This document shows positions 1 to 11,594 of a stretch of DNA of 64,000 nucleotides, one piece after another. The translations under genes and the position numbers were made by a program. Within the stretch, counting starts at the first letter, position 1. Each line of letters starts with the position of its first letter. The notes under the pieces are model-generated. The model worked only from the letters and a program-made list of their open reading frames with translations. It ran no database searches and was not told the origin of the DNA. The DNA comes from Lomentospora prolificans. Taxonomy: Eukaryota; Ascomycota; Sordariomycetes; Microascales; Microascaceae. The stretch covers positions 1,488,001-1,552,000 of the forward strand of contig JARFXM010000010.1 in NCBI GenBank assembly GCA_029532625.1, written 5' to 3'.

Positions 1-470
1 GTTTGCCTGGTTTGGCATTTCGAAACGCAAAGCCCCATTCAATTTTCTACTGCGCGAAGGCTTATTGGGGTCTTCGTTGCAATGACAAGATCCCACGCAT
101 GTCTGGAGACAGTAGGCGATTTATAAAGGGGTAGCGAACAGAAATACCATAATAACTGCAATTAAGACTTGCAACTAATATCCGAACCCAAGGTCAGCGG
201 CCCGTCCTGTTTTGATTGCCGCCCGGAAAACAACGGAATCCGGGTCCAGGAAAATCTCAGATTTTTAACACTGAGAATTGGCACACTTGCCGAACGAAGA
301 TCGCAAAGGGGGCTCACATCAGGAACGAAAGGAGAATTACCCTCGCAGGCGAGCTTTTTACAGACCCCCAAAGTAGCGTTGCCCGAGATCCACTCAGGGA
401 CCGAGGACGTGTGAGCGGGGACCGTGCTGGCGGAGTCAAGACAGGGAATCCCATTCTCCCATTTCTGATC
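1..470. other. upstream region of the first gene
   Basis: No gene is seen here. The frame of the following protein stays open upstream to about 216 but has no ATG before 471, so this is treated as promoter and 5' leader. An upstream coding exon outside the window cannot be excluded. Confidence 0.5.
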
Positions 471-3400
471 ATGATGTCTGTTGGACCGGAGCCCGCTATT
501 AGCTCTGCGATAGCTCCTGAGCCGACGCACATTCCGCAAAGTACCCGACGGTTTTCGACGACATTGGGATCGAGGACGAGCTCTTCGGCGACGGTAACGA
601 CGTCTTCATCTTCTCTCTCATCGGCGACTTCGTCATCCTCAACCTGCTTGCATACGGCGCATCGCCAAAACCACAACCAGTCCAAGCTGCCGGCTTTCCG
701 ATTTACTGACCTCAACACTGTCAAGTCGCCTGTGGGTCTTGGCCTGCCCTCCCTGTTACAGCAGCATCATCAGCACCTTCCCCCCTCTCCAGTGTCGCCC
801 AATAATCCGCCGAATCTGGGCCCTCAGGATTCCATTTTGACCAATCAGGCCGCGGTCCCTGCGCTGGGATCACACCAGGGCCTGTGTGTGGGTTTTGGAA
901 CAACAGGAACAGAAGCAGCGACTCCTCTTACGCTTCGACAAGGAAGCGGACAGGGGCAGGGACCTGTGCTCGACAACATCACCCCATCAGCGTCAGACCC
1001 GCTGCACATCCCCCAAAACACCCGCTCTCGCACAGCAACTCATCCCCCTTCTAGCGGTTCTGCTCGCCCAACAGCTATAAGCCAACAGGGTCACCACTCT
1101 GCTTTGAAGCAGAAGCAGCCTGAGATCCCTGCTAGTGCTGCTACGAGGACTTCCGCCTCCGTTGTTTCCTCTCGCCCTCAGTCATTTATTAAATCTCCTC
1201 GAACGAGGGCTTCAACTCTGCAGCAACAATCGAGGTCTGTGGTTGGCGATCTCTCGTCATCATCCATATCCGCATCTTCCTCAAGAATACCCGGGACGCT
1301 AGGTGGAACGGCAAAAAGCACGCCCTCCACTACCGTTACTACTGTGAAGCGACCCGCATCTTTTCCTGCGTCCCCCTCCAAAAAACACGTGTGCCCAGCC
1401 AACACATCCCCAAATAATTCTGTACCCACAGAGGCCAAGTCAGAAACACCACAAGGAGTAGCACCACCACTGCATGCACCAGCACCAACACCAGCACCAT
1501 CACTGGAACCCATAGCGCCCGTCGCTCCTGCACCTGAACTCGCACCATCCACTCATACATCATTCTCCACCCCAACAACAACAACAACAACAACAACCAC
1601 AGAGACGTCAACTCCCAAACCCTCAACCTTCATTACGACTATTTCGACCAAAACACAACCCCCTCGACGAAAGCCGGCCTCGCTCGATTCTACCCCTGTA
1701 ATTTTGATCGCCGACGTTTCCTCGCCCTCAGTACTTCCCCCTCAGCGCCGACACACGGACACGACCCAGTTTCTACAGACGTCGAGAAAATCCCAACTGC
1801 TATCATCAACTGACGGATCAACCGGCGGCCAACGTGAACTCCTCCTGCCTAAGACCCTGCACCAGCAATCGAGTCCGCCCGATGAGAAGCGAGCATCGAC
1901 TTATCTCAAGCGACGAGCACCGCCAGTTTCCTTCAAAGCCCCGCTTTCGATCAGCACTGCACCTTCCGCAACGTCGCCCGGCGCATCCACTCCATCCACT
2001 GTCACCACCCCGGTTCGAGTCCCCCCGATTCGAGGATTTCGATCGTCTGGTTCCCGGCGAAGCCTCGTACTTGACATGGGATCAAGAACCATGAGGCACT
2101 ACGACAATAGCAGTGATGACTCGCCGAGTTTCGACTCGCGCGAAAATACTCTCAGAGCCCTCGAGGGCCGCAATGACTACGGCCAAATCACACCTCCACA
2201 CTCCATGGAGCATGACGGTGCGGATCAGGACGATACCACAGATATGTTTTTGAACATCGCGGGAGAAGAATCCATAAGGCCTAGCATCGAGGACGGCCAT
2301 GGGGATCAGAGCGCTTTGGTAAGTTAAGCCTCGGTTCGTCATTTGTCTTGTATCGTCATGCATGTCTCGCACTTTTGCGGTTTTTTTTTTCTTAGCGCCT
2401 TGAATCCTCGACTCTTGGCCCTACAAAATTTCACCTGCAATGGTTCTTCGGATGAGAGATGGTGGCCAAGCAATCCTGATACATTTGTGCGCGGCCTATA
2501 TTGGGGTTTCCAATTCATTTTTCCAAGTGCTTATTTCAACCTGATATGGACTGGTTATTGGGCATACATCGCCTCGGATCAACCTCACCACTTGACCATC
2601 GTTCGCGACAGCCGCACTGTCCGCACCATACTTTTTCTCGACGGCGCTAACTTATTCTTAGTCCCGGGTTCTTCGAACCTCATCTCACCGAAGACCGCTA
2701 TCAGCGGCGATACCGTCATACCAACCCACCTCACCCCCTAGGGTCAATCGACGCCTGTCCGATCAACGGGAAACGTCGAGACCCAACTTGGACAATGACT
2801 CCCCCGCTGAATTTACGAGTCGTAACTTACCCTACCGAAACCTCGCTCGCGAAAAGGCGGTATCCGTCCATCCTGGTGAAGATCTTAGCCGTAGAGTAGT
2901 CTCGGCAAGACCAAGCCCTTCAACACCCAGAACCCTTGCATTCCAGGACATGAATGATGCTGGGTCATACACTAGGCGCCGTACTTCAATCTCGGATGCT
3001 AATACCCCTCGAACCGCGCCATACAAGCAAACCAACCTTTCCTACGGCCAATACCGCTCGCCTGCCGGATACAACTCTTCACCTCTCGCTCCTCGGTCCG
3101 AACACCCGTTGCGCGTTGAGCAGCATCAGGCGCTAGAGTATGTGCAGGGCGTAGAGGGGACGGAGTCGACAGCGTCGACGACCGGGCCGTCAACAGTTTG
3201 GGATGAGTTGGATGATCTCAAGTCACGCATTAACCGCCTAGAACTAACAGGAAAGCTGCCTCCGACTTCTGGGGCAGCGATGTCCCGAGTCTCGGATGAG
3301 CGCCCTTACACTGCGAATACGACCATCACAAACATTTCCGGTTCACCGAAGCGTACCGCTCCGGGTGCCGTGGCGTCGACAGTAGCTGCTTCACAGGTCG

Positions 3401-4488
3401 ATGCTAGCAGTACTGCTTCGGGTCCGAAAGAGACCCACCCGGTCTTACACGCAGCGCTCTCGAAATCAAAGACTCTTCTCAGCTCCGAAGTGTACAAGGC
3501 TCTTGAATCTGCAACCACCGATGCCTTGGGCCTGTTGAACATGATGGGGGCCGTTGGACAGCCTGGGCCCATCTCCAGTGGCGCGAGCACGATTGGTGGA
3601 CCCGGCGTCACTGACCGTCAACTTCGATGGAAGGCAGACAACATCTGCCGCAGCCTCACGGAACTGTGCCTCGCCCTAAACGAAGAGAATTCGCGACCAA
3701 AGACTTCGCATGGGACGAACGCGGTCCAGAGTGATAGCCCGGCCACACCGACGACTTTGACCGGCTTCACGGCACTAAACCCCCAACGGCGGCCAACTGC
3801 CATGGCCGACCAGACACTTGCCAGGCTTAACACTAGTCCTAGGGCCATGTCACGACTTGAAGAGCGACGAACAAACCTACTAAACGGCACAGCGCTTCCT
3901 AGCCCCCGCCTAGTGACACCTTCTCTTGCCACTCCTAGTGAGGTTGGCGCGCAAGGAAGGCGATCGTCACTTTTGCTCTCCCGTCGTCGAGCTGGTACCG
4001 AGGAGCCGGATGAGGGACGCACGTCGTCTCTGCTTGTGAGAACACGTCGAGCTGGAACGGAAGAGCCCGAAGAAGCTAGGAAACCTTCACTCTTGCTCCG
4101 ACCGAGACGGGGAACCATCGGCGAGGACGACGATGACTCTCGCATTCGTGCGCCGTCTCGGGCAGCGACGGAAGCTGGACCCTCGTCGCGAGCGATATCT
4201 AGGGATTATTCCGCGCCGGGAGCCGACCCCAACTTGATGAACTCTTCCGCGCTACCTCGCCGCCGCTTCGGACCGTCCAGTCTTAACTCGCGCCTGGCAG
4301 TACCGGCCTCTCCATCCACTGTTGGTAATGGACGCCGGCTTGGAGAAGGCAATGCGAATAATGTAGTCGACAAGCTGGCGGAGGAGAGAGCGCCACGATT
4401 CTCATTGGGGCAGACCTTGCTCGGTCGAACCACGAGCCTCAGTCGAAGGAACCGCGACAGTACCCCACTATCTGGCTCCTATAGATGA
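471..4488 (+). CDS. large disordered Ser/Thr/Pro-rich fungal protein
   Basis: Two exons, 471-2318 and 2662-4488, joined by a 343-nt phase-0 intron (GTAAGT donor, CTTAG acceptor after a GCTAAC branch site), give about 1224 residues. The first in-frame ATG is 471. The N-terminal half is low complexity (Ser, Thr, Pro and Gln runs, including a poly-Thr stretch encoded by CAA/ACA repeats near 1573). Exon 2 holds a short helical motif (DDLKSRINRLELTGKLP, near 3211-3261) that I recall from fungal proteins labelled, misleadingly, 'LPXTG-motif cell wall anchor'. After it come three imperfect repeats with SLLL, RR and AGTEEP elements (about 3970-4125). No signal peptide, membrane segment or catalytic motif is seen. 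The function is unknown. The splice join is well supported because the reading frame is stop-free and compositionally continuous across it. Confidence 0.75.
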
Positions 4489-4594
4489 CGGGCAAAGGAC
4501 CCCGACACATAACCCGTTTCACCATTCACTTCCTGACGATGACGGGCAAAGGACCCCGACACATAACCCGTTTCACCATTCACTTCCTGACGAT
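4484..4594 (+). repeat. 54-bp tandem duplication over a stop codon
   Basis: Two identical 54-bp units lie head to tail, 4484-4537 and 4538-4591, and the third unit begins with GAT at 4592. The first unit contains the TGA stop of the preceding gene. The duplication therefore adds only 3' UTR, while the second copy carries a silent stop-codon duplicate. Perfect identity suggests a recent event. Confidence 0.95.
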
Positions 4595-5799
4595 AATGCC
4601 AACTCGAACCAGCGCAATGTGTATTACTACGCTTTTTCTCTTACGGAACGTTTCCAATTCTCTTCTAGGCTTTTCTCCAGCTGTGCTCTGTTTTCTTTTT
4701 GTTGTTTACATCTTTGGTTCGGCCATTACATGCATTCTCTTGATCTTTCTTCTAACGGGTTCTTATGTCTTGGATTTCGTTCGATTTCTGTTCCTCAACA
4801 TGGGGAATTCCGTAATTCATACGCAGCGACTTTGCTTCGGGGCCATACGCACGAAACACACTGATCATATTATAATGACGGCATTGATGATCTTCTTTAT
4901 GAAAGATTGCACTCGACTGTCGGCGTTGATTCTTTTACACCTCATTCCCAGGGCATTTGTTTTGTTTTCCGTGTATCGCTCTGCCCCTTCTGTCACTTCC
5001 CTCACTCATACTTCTTTTGGACCTGTTGCATCCGCTGTGTGTATAGGTGCATAGTGCACTAACAGGGTGCATTAAGGGCATGTGCAGAGGAGGCAGAGAT
5101 TGTATGATATTGATGCTAGTATACCGAGGTATATGCATATTATTTATGAACATCTAGACGAAGCCTTCTTATACTCGTATCCGTAACCGGAGTTGTCTTC
5201 AGAGTGAGCCTCGTGGGGATAGCATTCCACCATGGTAAAAGATGCGTCTGGTCGACATGCAGCAAAACTAAGATAATCGAGCTGCCCTCAATCCTGGACC
5301 TCGAAGCTGGCTGGGCGCAGTTCTAGTCATAAAAGCGCACGCTCGGCGAGGTGACTCAGCCCTACGAATATTAAATTCGACGAACTAACCCAGCCGCGCG
5401 CTCTTTCGCTTCGTTTATTAACCCCCCACACCTCTCGACAACAACTGTGCCCCGCCAGCAAAAAGGGTTTCTCATCGGCCTTGTTCACTTTCATTTCCTT
5501 CCTGCAATCTTGCGTTTCTTTTCAATTGCTTTGCGAGAAGATTCGGAGCGCACTTCTATTCTTTTACAGTAAAGGCGACGCGAGGTTTTCGGATGAGACT
5601 TCAATATAATTAGAAGTCTACAATTTTGGTGAAAGCCTTGCGACTAAGGCAGCGTTTTCGAACGTCGAAATTACGAGAACAAGATACTCGTCTAGAGCGG
5701 TTATACATAGAGAGGGGGGTTCTAAAGAACGCTACCCTACAATTTTACTCCCAACTACGAAGGAACACTTTTGAGAGGGAACCACTTTAAAGCACCAAG
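4595..5799. other. intergenic region before tpt1
   Basis: About 1.2 kb of T-rich, non-coding sequence: 3' UTR of the upstream gene followed by the tpt1 promoter and leader. Small open frames lack any protein-like character. A GCTGGCTGG element sits at about 5306. Confidence 0.6.
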
Positions 5800-6791
5800 A
5801 TGGCGGATAGCCTCGAGGAGAGAGCCTACGCTGAAGCCGAAAGGGCCGGAAGGAATCGCGGCCGAGGCGGCGGTGGCGGCGGTGGTGACGGGGGAGGAAT
5901 GAAGAGGGAGGTTCGAGTGTCCAAGACGCTATCTAGGTTACTCCGACACCAGATCAACAACGCGGGCATCCAAATCGACAGCAGCGGCTACGCCGAGCTA
6001 GACAAGGTGGTGCGTGTATACATCGTCCCCTCACTCACTCATTTTTAATCCCCGGAGAGCAAAAGCAGAGGGGGAAGAAATCCAAACTGACATAGTCTAT
6101 ACAGCTCGCCTGGCAACCCCTCCGCAGTCTCCAGGTAACGTTCGACGACGTCCTCACCGTCGTCCGCAACAACGAAAAGCAGCGCTTCTCCATGAAACCC
6201 AACCCAACCACCAACCCTTCCGAGGACGCCACCTCCACGGACCCGACGCACTGGCTCATCCGCGCCAACCAAGGCCACAGCATCGCCATCGCCTCCGAGG
6301 CCCTCATGAAACCCATCACCCTCGAGGAGGGCAACGTGCCCGCCGTGGCCGTGCACGGGACGTACTTTGCCTTTTGGCCGCTCATTGTGCAGAGCGGCGG
6401 GTTGAAGCCCATGGGGAGGAACCACGTGCACTTGGCGACGGGAGTGCCCGGGTCGGACGCACAGGTGGTTTCGGGCATGAGGAGGGACGCCGAGCTGTTG
6501 GTGTACGTGGACGTTGCGGCGAGTTTGGCGGACGGGGCTATGAAGTGGTGGATTAGCGAGAATGGGGTCGTGCTGACGGAGGGAAATGAGGATGGCTTGG
6601 TGCCGACAAAGTACTTCAAGGAGGTCGTGGGGAGGTCCACGGACGTGGGGGTCTTGTTCCGGGATGGACAGCATCTTGCGGATTTGCCTGAGGGTATCAA
6701 GGGGATTGTACCGCCGGGCAAGGGGAGGGGCGGTGGTAGGTCGGGTGGCGGTAGGGGGAGGAGAGGGAGAGGGAGAGGAGGACGGGCGTAG
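5800..6791 (+). CDS. tpt1: tRNA 2'-phosphotransferase Tpt1
   Basis: Tpt1/KptA family. The enzyme moves the 2'-phosphate left at the tRNA splice junction to NAD+, giving ADP-ribose 1''-2'' cyclic phosphate and mature tRNA. Exons 5800-6009 and 6105-6791 (phase 0, GTGCGT donor, ACAG acceptor, 95-nt intron) encode about 298 residues. Family motifs are visible in order: SKTLSRLLRH near residue 42, WLIRANQGHSI near 119, VHGTYFAFW near 153, a GGLKPMGRNHVH block near 170 and SGMRRDAELLVYVD near 193. These include the Arg-His pair and the Arg of IRANQGH expected at the active site. Unusual additions are a Gly-rich N-terminal insert (residues 22-38) and a Gly/Arg-rich tail from about 275, possibly RNA-binding. 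The ATG at 5800 is the first in frame. Confidence 0.93.
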
Positions 6792-7010
6792 GAGGGTATT
6801 AGAACGAGGGCAGTACAAAGAGAGGTCTATGAAACAAAGTCACTTGGATTACTCCGTTGCTACGGAACAGAGGCTAATGAGTAGTCTGGAAATCACCAGG
6901 GCAAGAGGCACGGCGGGCGCAAACCATCGTCTCGAGGAAGCCCAGCCCACATATCCTTTGCAAACCAAATCCGAGAAATCACAGGTTGAAACAATCTTCT
7001 GGCGGCTGGA

Positions 7011-8737
7011 CTAGAGGGCTATTGGACTGTTGGATATAACGTCTTCATGATCCGTCTGTCGCTTGGCTTCGTGCTCCAGTAGCCATGCCCGCACGCGCTC
7101 GGCAGCAGCTCTCTTGGCACCTCCCAAAGTTAAAATCTCCTTAACAGTTCCCAGATCAGGAGGCACAACATGAGCATCTTTGCCAAAGTTTACGCTCGCG
7201 TCAAAAAACCCGGACCTCCCCAACACCTAATTCAAGAATCGTTGGTCAGCCACCTTTTTCTTTCCCCGAGACTGGGGTTTCCGAACTAGAAAGAGAGAGG
7301 ACAACTTACTTCCGTAACGTTGAACTGAGGGGTTTGAAGTCCTAGACGGTAACACGCCCTTATTACCTCGTTTTCTTCCTCGGACTGGTGTTCAAATTCT
7401 TGCGCCGCCGGTGGCTCCTTTGGGTTGGAGAAGTTGCTATTATCCGGTTTAGTAGGGACTTCGTCGGTCGGTTCGGCGTGGAGACTGATGCTTCTACTGA
7501 CGCTTGGAGCACTCGTAACATCAGAGTCGTCGTCCTTATCCATCGAATCAGATGCTGGGAGGTTAGCGCGGGCCGTAGGCGCCGAAACCGGAGCTTGATC
7601 TAAGGGCGTCTGGGGAGCAGCTGAGATGGGATGGGAGCCCAGAGCCAGGACGGGGGTCATCACGGGTCTGGGAGCGGCGGGAAAGGCATGGGAGGCGGGA
7701 TTGGCCTGGGCGGAAGACGCCGTGTCTGGGAATGTAATAGGGTTAACAGTCGGCTTCAAGTACATCATGGCAGATTTGTAGGCGTATTGCTTCGCCTCCT
7801 AGAATAGTATAAGATTGTTAGGATAGACGTGGCGTAGGTGTAGTGATGATAGCACCCGGATGCACTCGACCGGGAATATAAAGACGGGGGATACTTATAG
7901 AATTGAACTTGCTTTTTTAGATGTGAAGCAGGGCATTTCGCCGTTAACAAAACCACCTTCCTTGGAGGGGAAGGTCAGGTCGCTCTCCGAGAGGACGCAT
8001 ATGCCACCCCATTTGAAAATCCGGCGGCCAAACTCCACACTGAAGGGGATGAACCGGACCTCGAGGGCGTGAACCTGCGCATAGGCTATCTCTACGTTAG
8101 CCGGACTGGCCTCGCCATGGTTAGGGTGTATTGGAAGCTGGGCATTAAACATCATGAAGGACACAAAAGAAGCGCGAGACGTGGAGGATTTAGAAGTACG
8201 ATGGAGAAGACAATCGGAAAGGAGATTGAGAGAAGTAGGAGGTAGAAGAGGTGAGGGGGACCACGTACTATTGAGGGTTGAGATCCAGTCGAACTTGGTC
8301 AAGTCCGGGTCAGCACCCAGGACTACGTTCATCTCAACTTGCCTTCCCTTGCCATCGGGCACTTTCGCGATGGTGGTAGGTCTTGCGACAGGGGCATCCT
8401 TGCGACGAGTGGGAGATCCGATGGGCGACCTGGACCTTGCGCGATCGCGGCCACGAGGCTCTGGAGCTTCCTGGCTGCCAGTGGTGCCCTGGTGCACCTG
8501 AGACGGGCCGGAAGCCCCGTGGTCATCGGACTTGGAGTTTTCTGGCTGCTGCAGGTGAGACTGGCCGTTGCTGTCGCGCCAGGTCATGGGGCAGATACCA
8601 GGGACGAGGATGTTGAGAGCCTGGCGCTCTTGGTAAGTCAAGGGAGCAGACTGGCCAGTTTCCTGCTCGTAGACTTCCTTTTTATAGATCCAGTGCTTGA
8701 GGATGTTCCAGGAGACTGTGTCGTTGGACATGGACAT
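7011..8737 (-). CDS. unrecognised fungal protein with a GC-AG intron
   Basis: I do not recognise this family. The model on the minus strand is 8737-8269, 8091-7913, 7798-7310 and 7226-7011 (about 450 residues). The third junction uses a GCAAGT donor at 7912 and a TTCTAG acceptor ending at 7799; joining there gives continuous TSKK-EAKQYAYKSAMMY. The last intron (7309-7227) has GTAAGT and a TTAG acceptor. The first intron (8268-8092, 177 nt) is stop-free and divisible by three, so retention would give about 509 residues. The N-terminus has a compact, predicted helical block (HWIYKKEVYEQETGQ), the middle is Ser/Pro-rich and charged, and the C-terminus (GGAKRAAAERVRAWLLEHEA) looks helical. The start at 8737 (MSMSNDTVSW) was chosen over an upstream ATG at 8782. 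It converges on tpt1 with about 220 bp between stops. Confidence 0.72.
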
Positions 8738-10097
8738 TGTGATGGAATAAAGAGAGGGATTAATGAGTCGGAGTAGAGGCAAGTATGGGCAAGGAAGAAG
8801 GAAGCCGAGAGTGCGAGGAATGGAAAGAAGGGAAGTTGGGAGTTGGCAATGAAAACTTAGGTCTGAGCAAAATTAACAGAATATATATATATCATCTCAA
8901 CCAGTTCACGTTGGATAGTGGGCACGCTTGACTGAGTCGAATCAATCGCCTGGCAGTCGTGATGCCGAATGAGGAGGTGCTGGGCCTCCCAGATGTCCAC
9001 CACAAGGCTGGAGCGGCCAACCCTCAAGGGCTTACTGGATGTGACACAGCGAACCCGGCATATTTCCTGTCTGAAATGTGAAATGTGATGCATAGGCCAC
9101 AGGTGGGTGTTCTACATCATTAGAAGGGGATTGGGTGCTTTGAGAGATTTGAAGCTTTTGAGATCAGTTGGAAAGCTAAACTAGAGTGTGGGAGGGGTTC
9201 TGTGTAAGTTAGTGTCAGATGGAATGAACATCATCATTGCATCAAAGCAACCCTTACATCCTGCAGGTCACACAGAACATTCTAAATCAATGCCCCAAGG
9301 TCGCAGCCTGGCCATTATATGCTGCGAAAGTCACCCATATTTTGCCTCTTCATCCATTGGCTTGGCTTCGGACGCAAGTGGGATGCCTTCGTGAATGATG
9401 GCTTGCGCCTCGAGAGGGCTGACATGCAACAGGCCACAGGCCGTCCTGCACCGTGGCCCATTGGGCATGAAGGACGGTACGTCGTTCTTTTGCGCCCGTC
9501 GTTGGGAGGAGCAACGGATGCGTAGCGCAGCACTGGGCTGTCTGGGGAGGTCGAGCACGACCGTTTCGGGCATCGAAGCCGAGGGAACGGAAGCTCATAC
9601 AGGACACCGCGAGAAAGACCCGAATGTTTGAACCTATTGACTTGCTGTATTCTGTATTCATAGAGAGATGCCGCTATCTACGGCTAACAATACCTATTCC
9701 TCATGCTATGCTAATCTCCGTTGCGCCGGAACCCCGCTGACATGCCAAGATCTCGTCGGTGGTTTACGTAGAAACCTGAGGTATCGGACGAGATAGAAAG
9801 AACAAAAATGAAAAGGAAAATGAAAAAAAAAAGGGGGAAAAAGCCAAAAAGGCAACAAAACATCCCATGTTTGGCGTGCTACCAACAGAACCCTTTTCCT
9901 TCCCCCGTCAGAAGCCCCCCCCCCCCCCCCCCCACCCCCCAACCTTAATCGAAATAGCAGTCCTCGGCTAGCTCTCGCTGTTTCTCGGTCAACATAGTAG
10001 TGTTGAACCGTACGAATCCCTGCCAATTGTCCCAAGCTGCAGAGACGCTGCGGGCTGAGCTCTCTGGGCCATAAGCGATATGCTGCTCGACATAGTC
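8738..10097. other. intergenic region with AT and poly-C tracts
   Basis: About 1.36 kb between two minus-strand genes: leader and promoter of the downstream gene, then the 3' region of efg1. It holds an (AT)6 run at 8881-8892 and the C-tract listed separately. Open frames on either strand do not look like proteins. Confidence 0.6.
9915..9940 (+). repeat. C19-A-C6 homopolymer tract
   Basis: A run of 19 C, one A and 6 C lies about 160 bp beyond the efg1 stop. On the efg1 sense strand it is a G-run, so it could fall in the 3' UTR or just past it. Confidence 0.9.
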
Positions 10098-10948
10098 CTA
10101 CTCCTCGAAGAAACCATCGCTGTCGCTTTCTTGGTCGCTTGGACCTGCGTCCATGTCATCTTCCGTGACTTTATCCTTGGACGACTTCTTTCTAATCGCA
10201 AACGCTTGGGGCTCCTTGTCTGCTTTGAGTACGATCGGTTCTCCGTCGGGGTTCCGGTCACGTAGCTTCTCAAGAGCGCGGGTGCCTTGCCCTAGGGCCT
10301 CTTGTACCTCCTTCCAAATGGGAGGTCGTTCAGCATCGAGGGCTGCTTTGGCAGTGGCGGTTGACCCGTCCTTGGCGACTTTCTTGGGATAAAGGCTAAT
10401 GTAAGGTTCGAGAAACGGATAGTAGCGTGTGTATGCCAGGTCAACTTCGGCAATTTCGAGCTTGGCCTTGATTTCGTCAGCTTTCTCCGTAGTCGCTTCG
10501 GAGCTGAGCCGTTTCTTGAGCTGCTTAACCAAGCGCTCGGCCTTTTGGCGCTCTAAACAAAACAAGGTCAGTCGCCTGTTTGGAATGTCTGAAGGGCGGA
10601 AAGAAAAGGGAAACGACCCTGCTTACCAAAAAATCGCACCATGTGGTACTTCTTGATCATTTCGCTTCTCTTCTTGCGGTACGTGATCTCTGCAATTGAG
10701 GCCTTGTGTGCTGAGAGCTCTCGCTCCAGTTCAACCCTAATGTGACCGGGTATGTCATCGTTCTTATTGAAAAGACGCTCAATCGTCCTGACGCGCTTCT
10801 TAAGGGCATTGATCGAGCCGTCCTTGGACTTGCTCTTGGGCTTCGCTCCGAATCGCTTCCGCTTAGTCGGCCTGGAGGACGCCTTGGAGTCGTTAGGTTG
10901 GTTGTCGGATTTGCTCATGTCGGAAAAGGAACGCTTGGAGGAAGCCAT
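10098..10948 (-). CDS. efg1: rRNA-processing protein Efg1
   Basis: Efg1-family nucleolar factor for early 18S rRNA maturation in the small-subunit processome. Exons 10948-10627 and 10552-10098 (74-nt phase-1 intron, GTAAGC donor, TTTAG acceptor) give 258 residues. Splicing restores the family signature KYHMVRFFERQKA. A basic N-terminus (RPTKRKRFGAKPKSK) looks nuclear/nucleolar. It is followed by ALKKRVRTIERLF and a long charged coiled-coil region, then LAYTRYYPFLEPYISLYP and an acidic Asp/Ser/Glu tail. The start at 10948 was chosen because it has an ACCATGG context; an ATG seven codons upstream is possible. The gene is divergent from sea4. Confidence 0.92.
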
Positions 10949-11594
10949 GGTGACAGGCAGCCGAGGCAAGAGAGCTTTCTGGTGGAAGGTAGGGATGTTG
11001 GGTAATGTGTACCGATCAAAAGAATCGAATCCATCCGAGTGAAGAAAATAGTCAAACAGAAGTCGCGGGAACTTTTTTTGGCGGGGCCTTCCTTATCGGC
11101 GCTTATCAGAAGGATCACGTGGTGGACCCAGCTTTGGTGGGACGCTGGGAGCTCCTTCTAATACCTCCGACCTTCACGTTGTTAGTGGGTTGAGATGCTC
11201 CTCAATCGACCTCCTCTTCTGGGGAACCCTTTTCGAGACCCCCGATTACTGAAGCTTTGGGAAGCCGAATTCTTTTGAATCATCGACTTTTCAGTCGTTC
11301 TGGATGTCCCAATTGAGAGACGGCTCACATCCCCCAACCACCGCCTATGGCACCACTTGAGGGGTGTCCCTTCTTCAGTATGCTAGCTCTTCGATGACTA
11401 GTCGCGCCGGCCAATACTTTGTCTTCTGCCGCCTGATTTCTGAGCGCGAGTGTCGTCTGTGAGTCCCGAGGCTTACACAGCTTGAGACCGGTGCTGTCAA
11501 CGATTCTAGCAAAGAGCAGGCGCTGAGCCCCGCGGATGAGATATACTCGTAGCATCACCCCCCAAGCTTTAGGTCGCCCGTGTCTCGCGTCTCG
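10949..11594. promoter_or_regulatory. shared upstream region of efg1 and sea4
   Basis: A 646-bp divergent intergenic region. It has a palindromic CACGTG E-box at 11116-11121 and two TTATC (GATAA on the other strand) motifs at about 11093 and 11103. Such sites occur by chance, so regulation by bHLH or GATA factors is only a suggestion. Confidence 0.4.

Noticed and set aside
2319..2395. Shorter intron ending at the CTTAG after the T-run at 2391-2395
   Set aside because: Reading on from 2396 meets TGA after 19 codons. Splicing to 2662 gives a long open, compositionally continuous frame.
6035..6818. 228- and 257-codon frames antisense to tpt1
   Set aside because: Shadows of the GC-rich tpt1 exon. 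The plus strand carries all family motifs.
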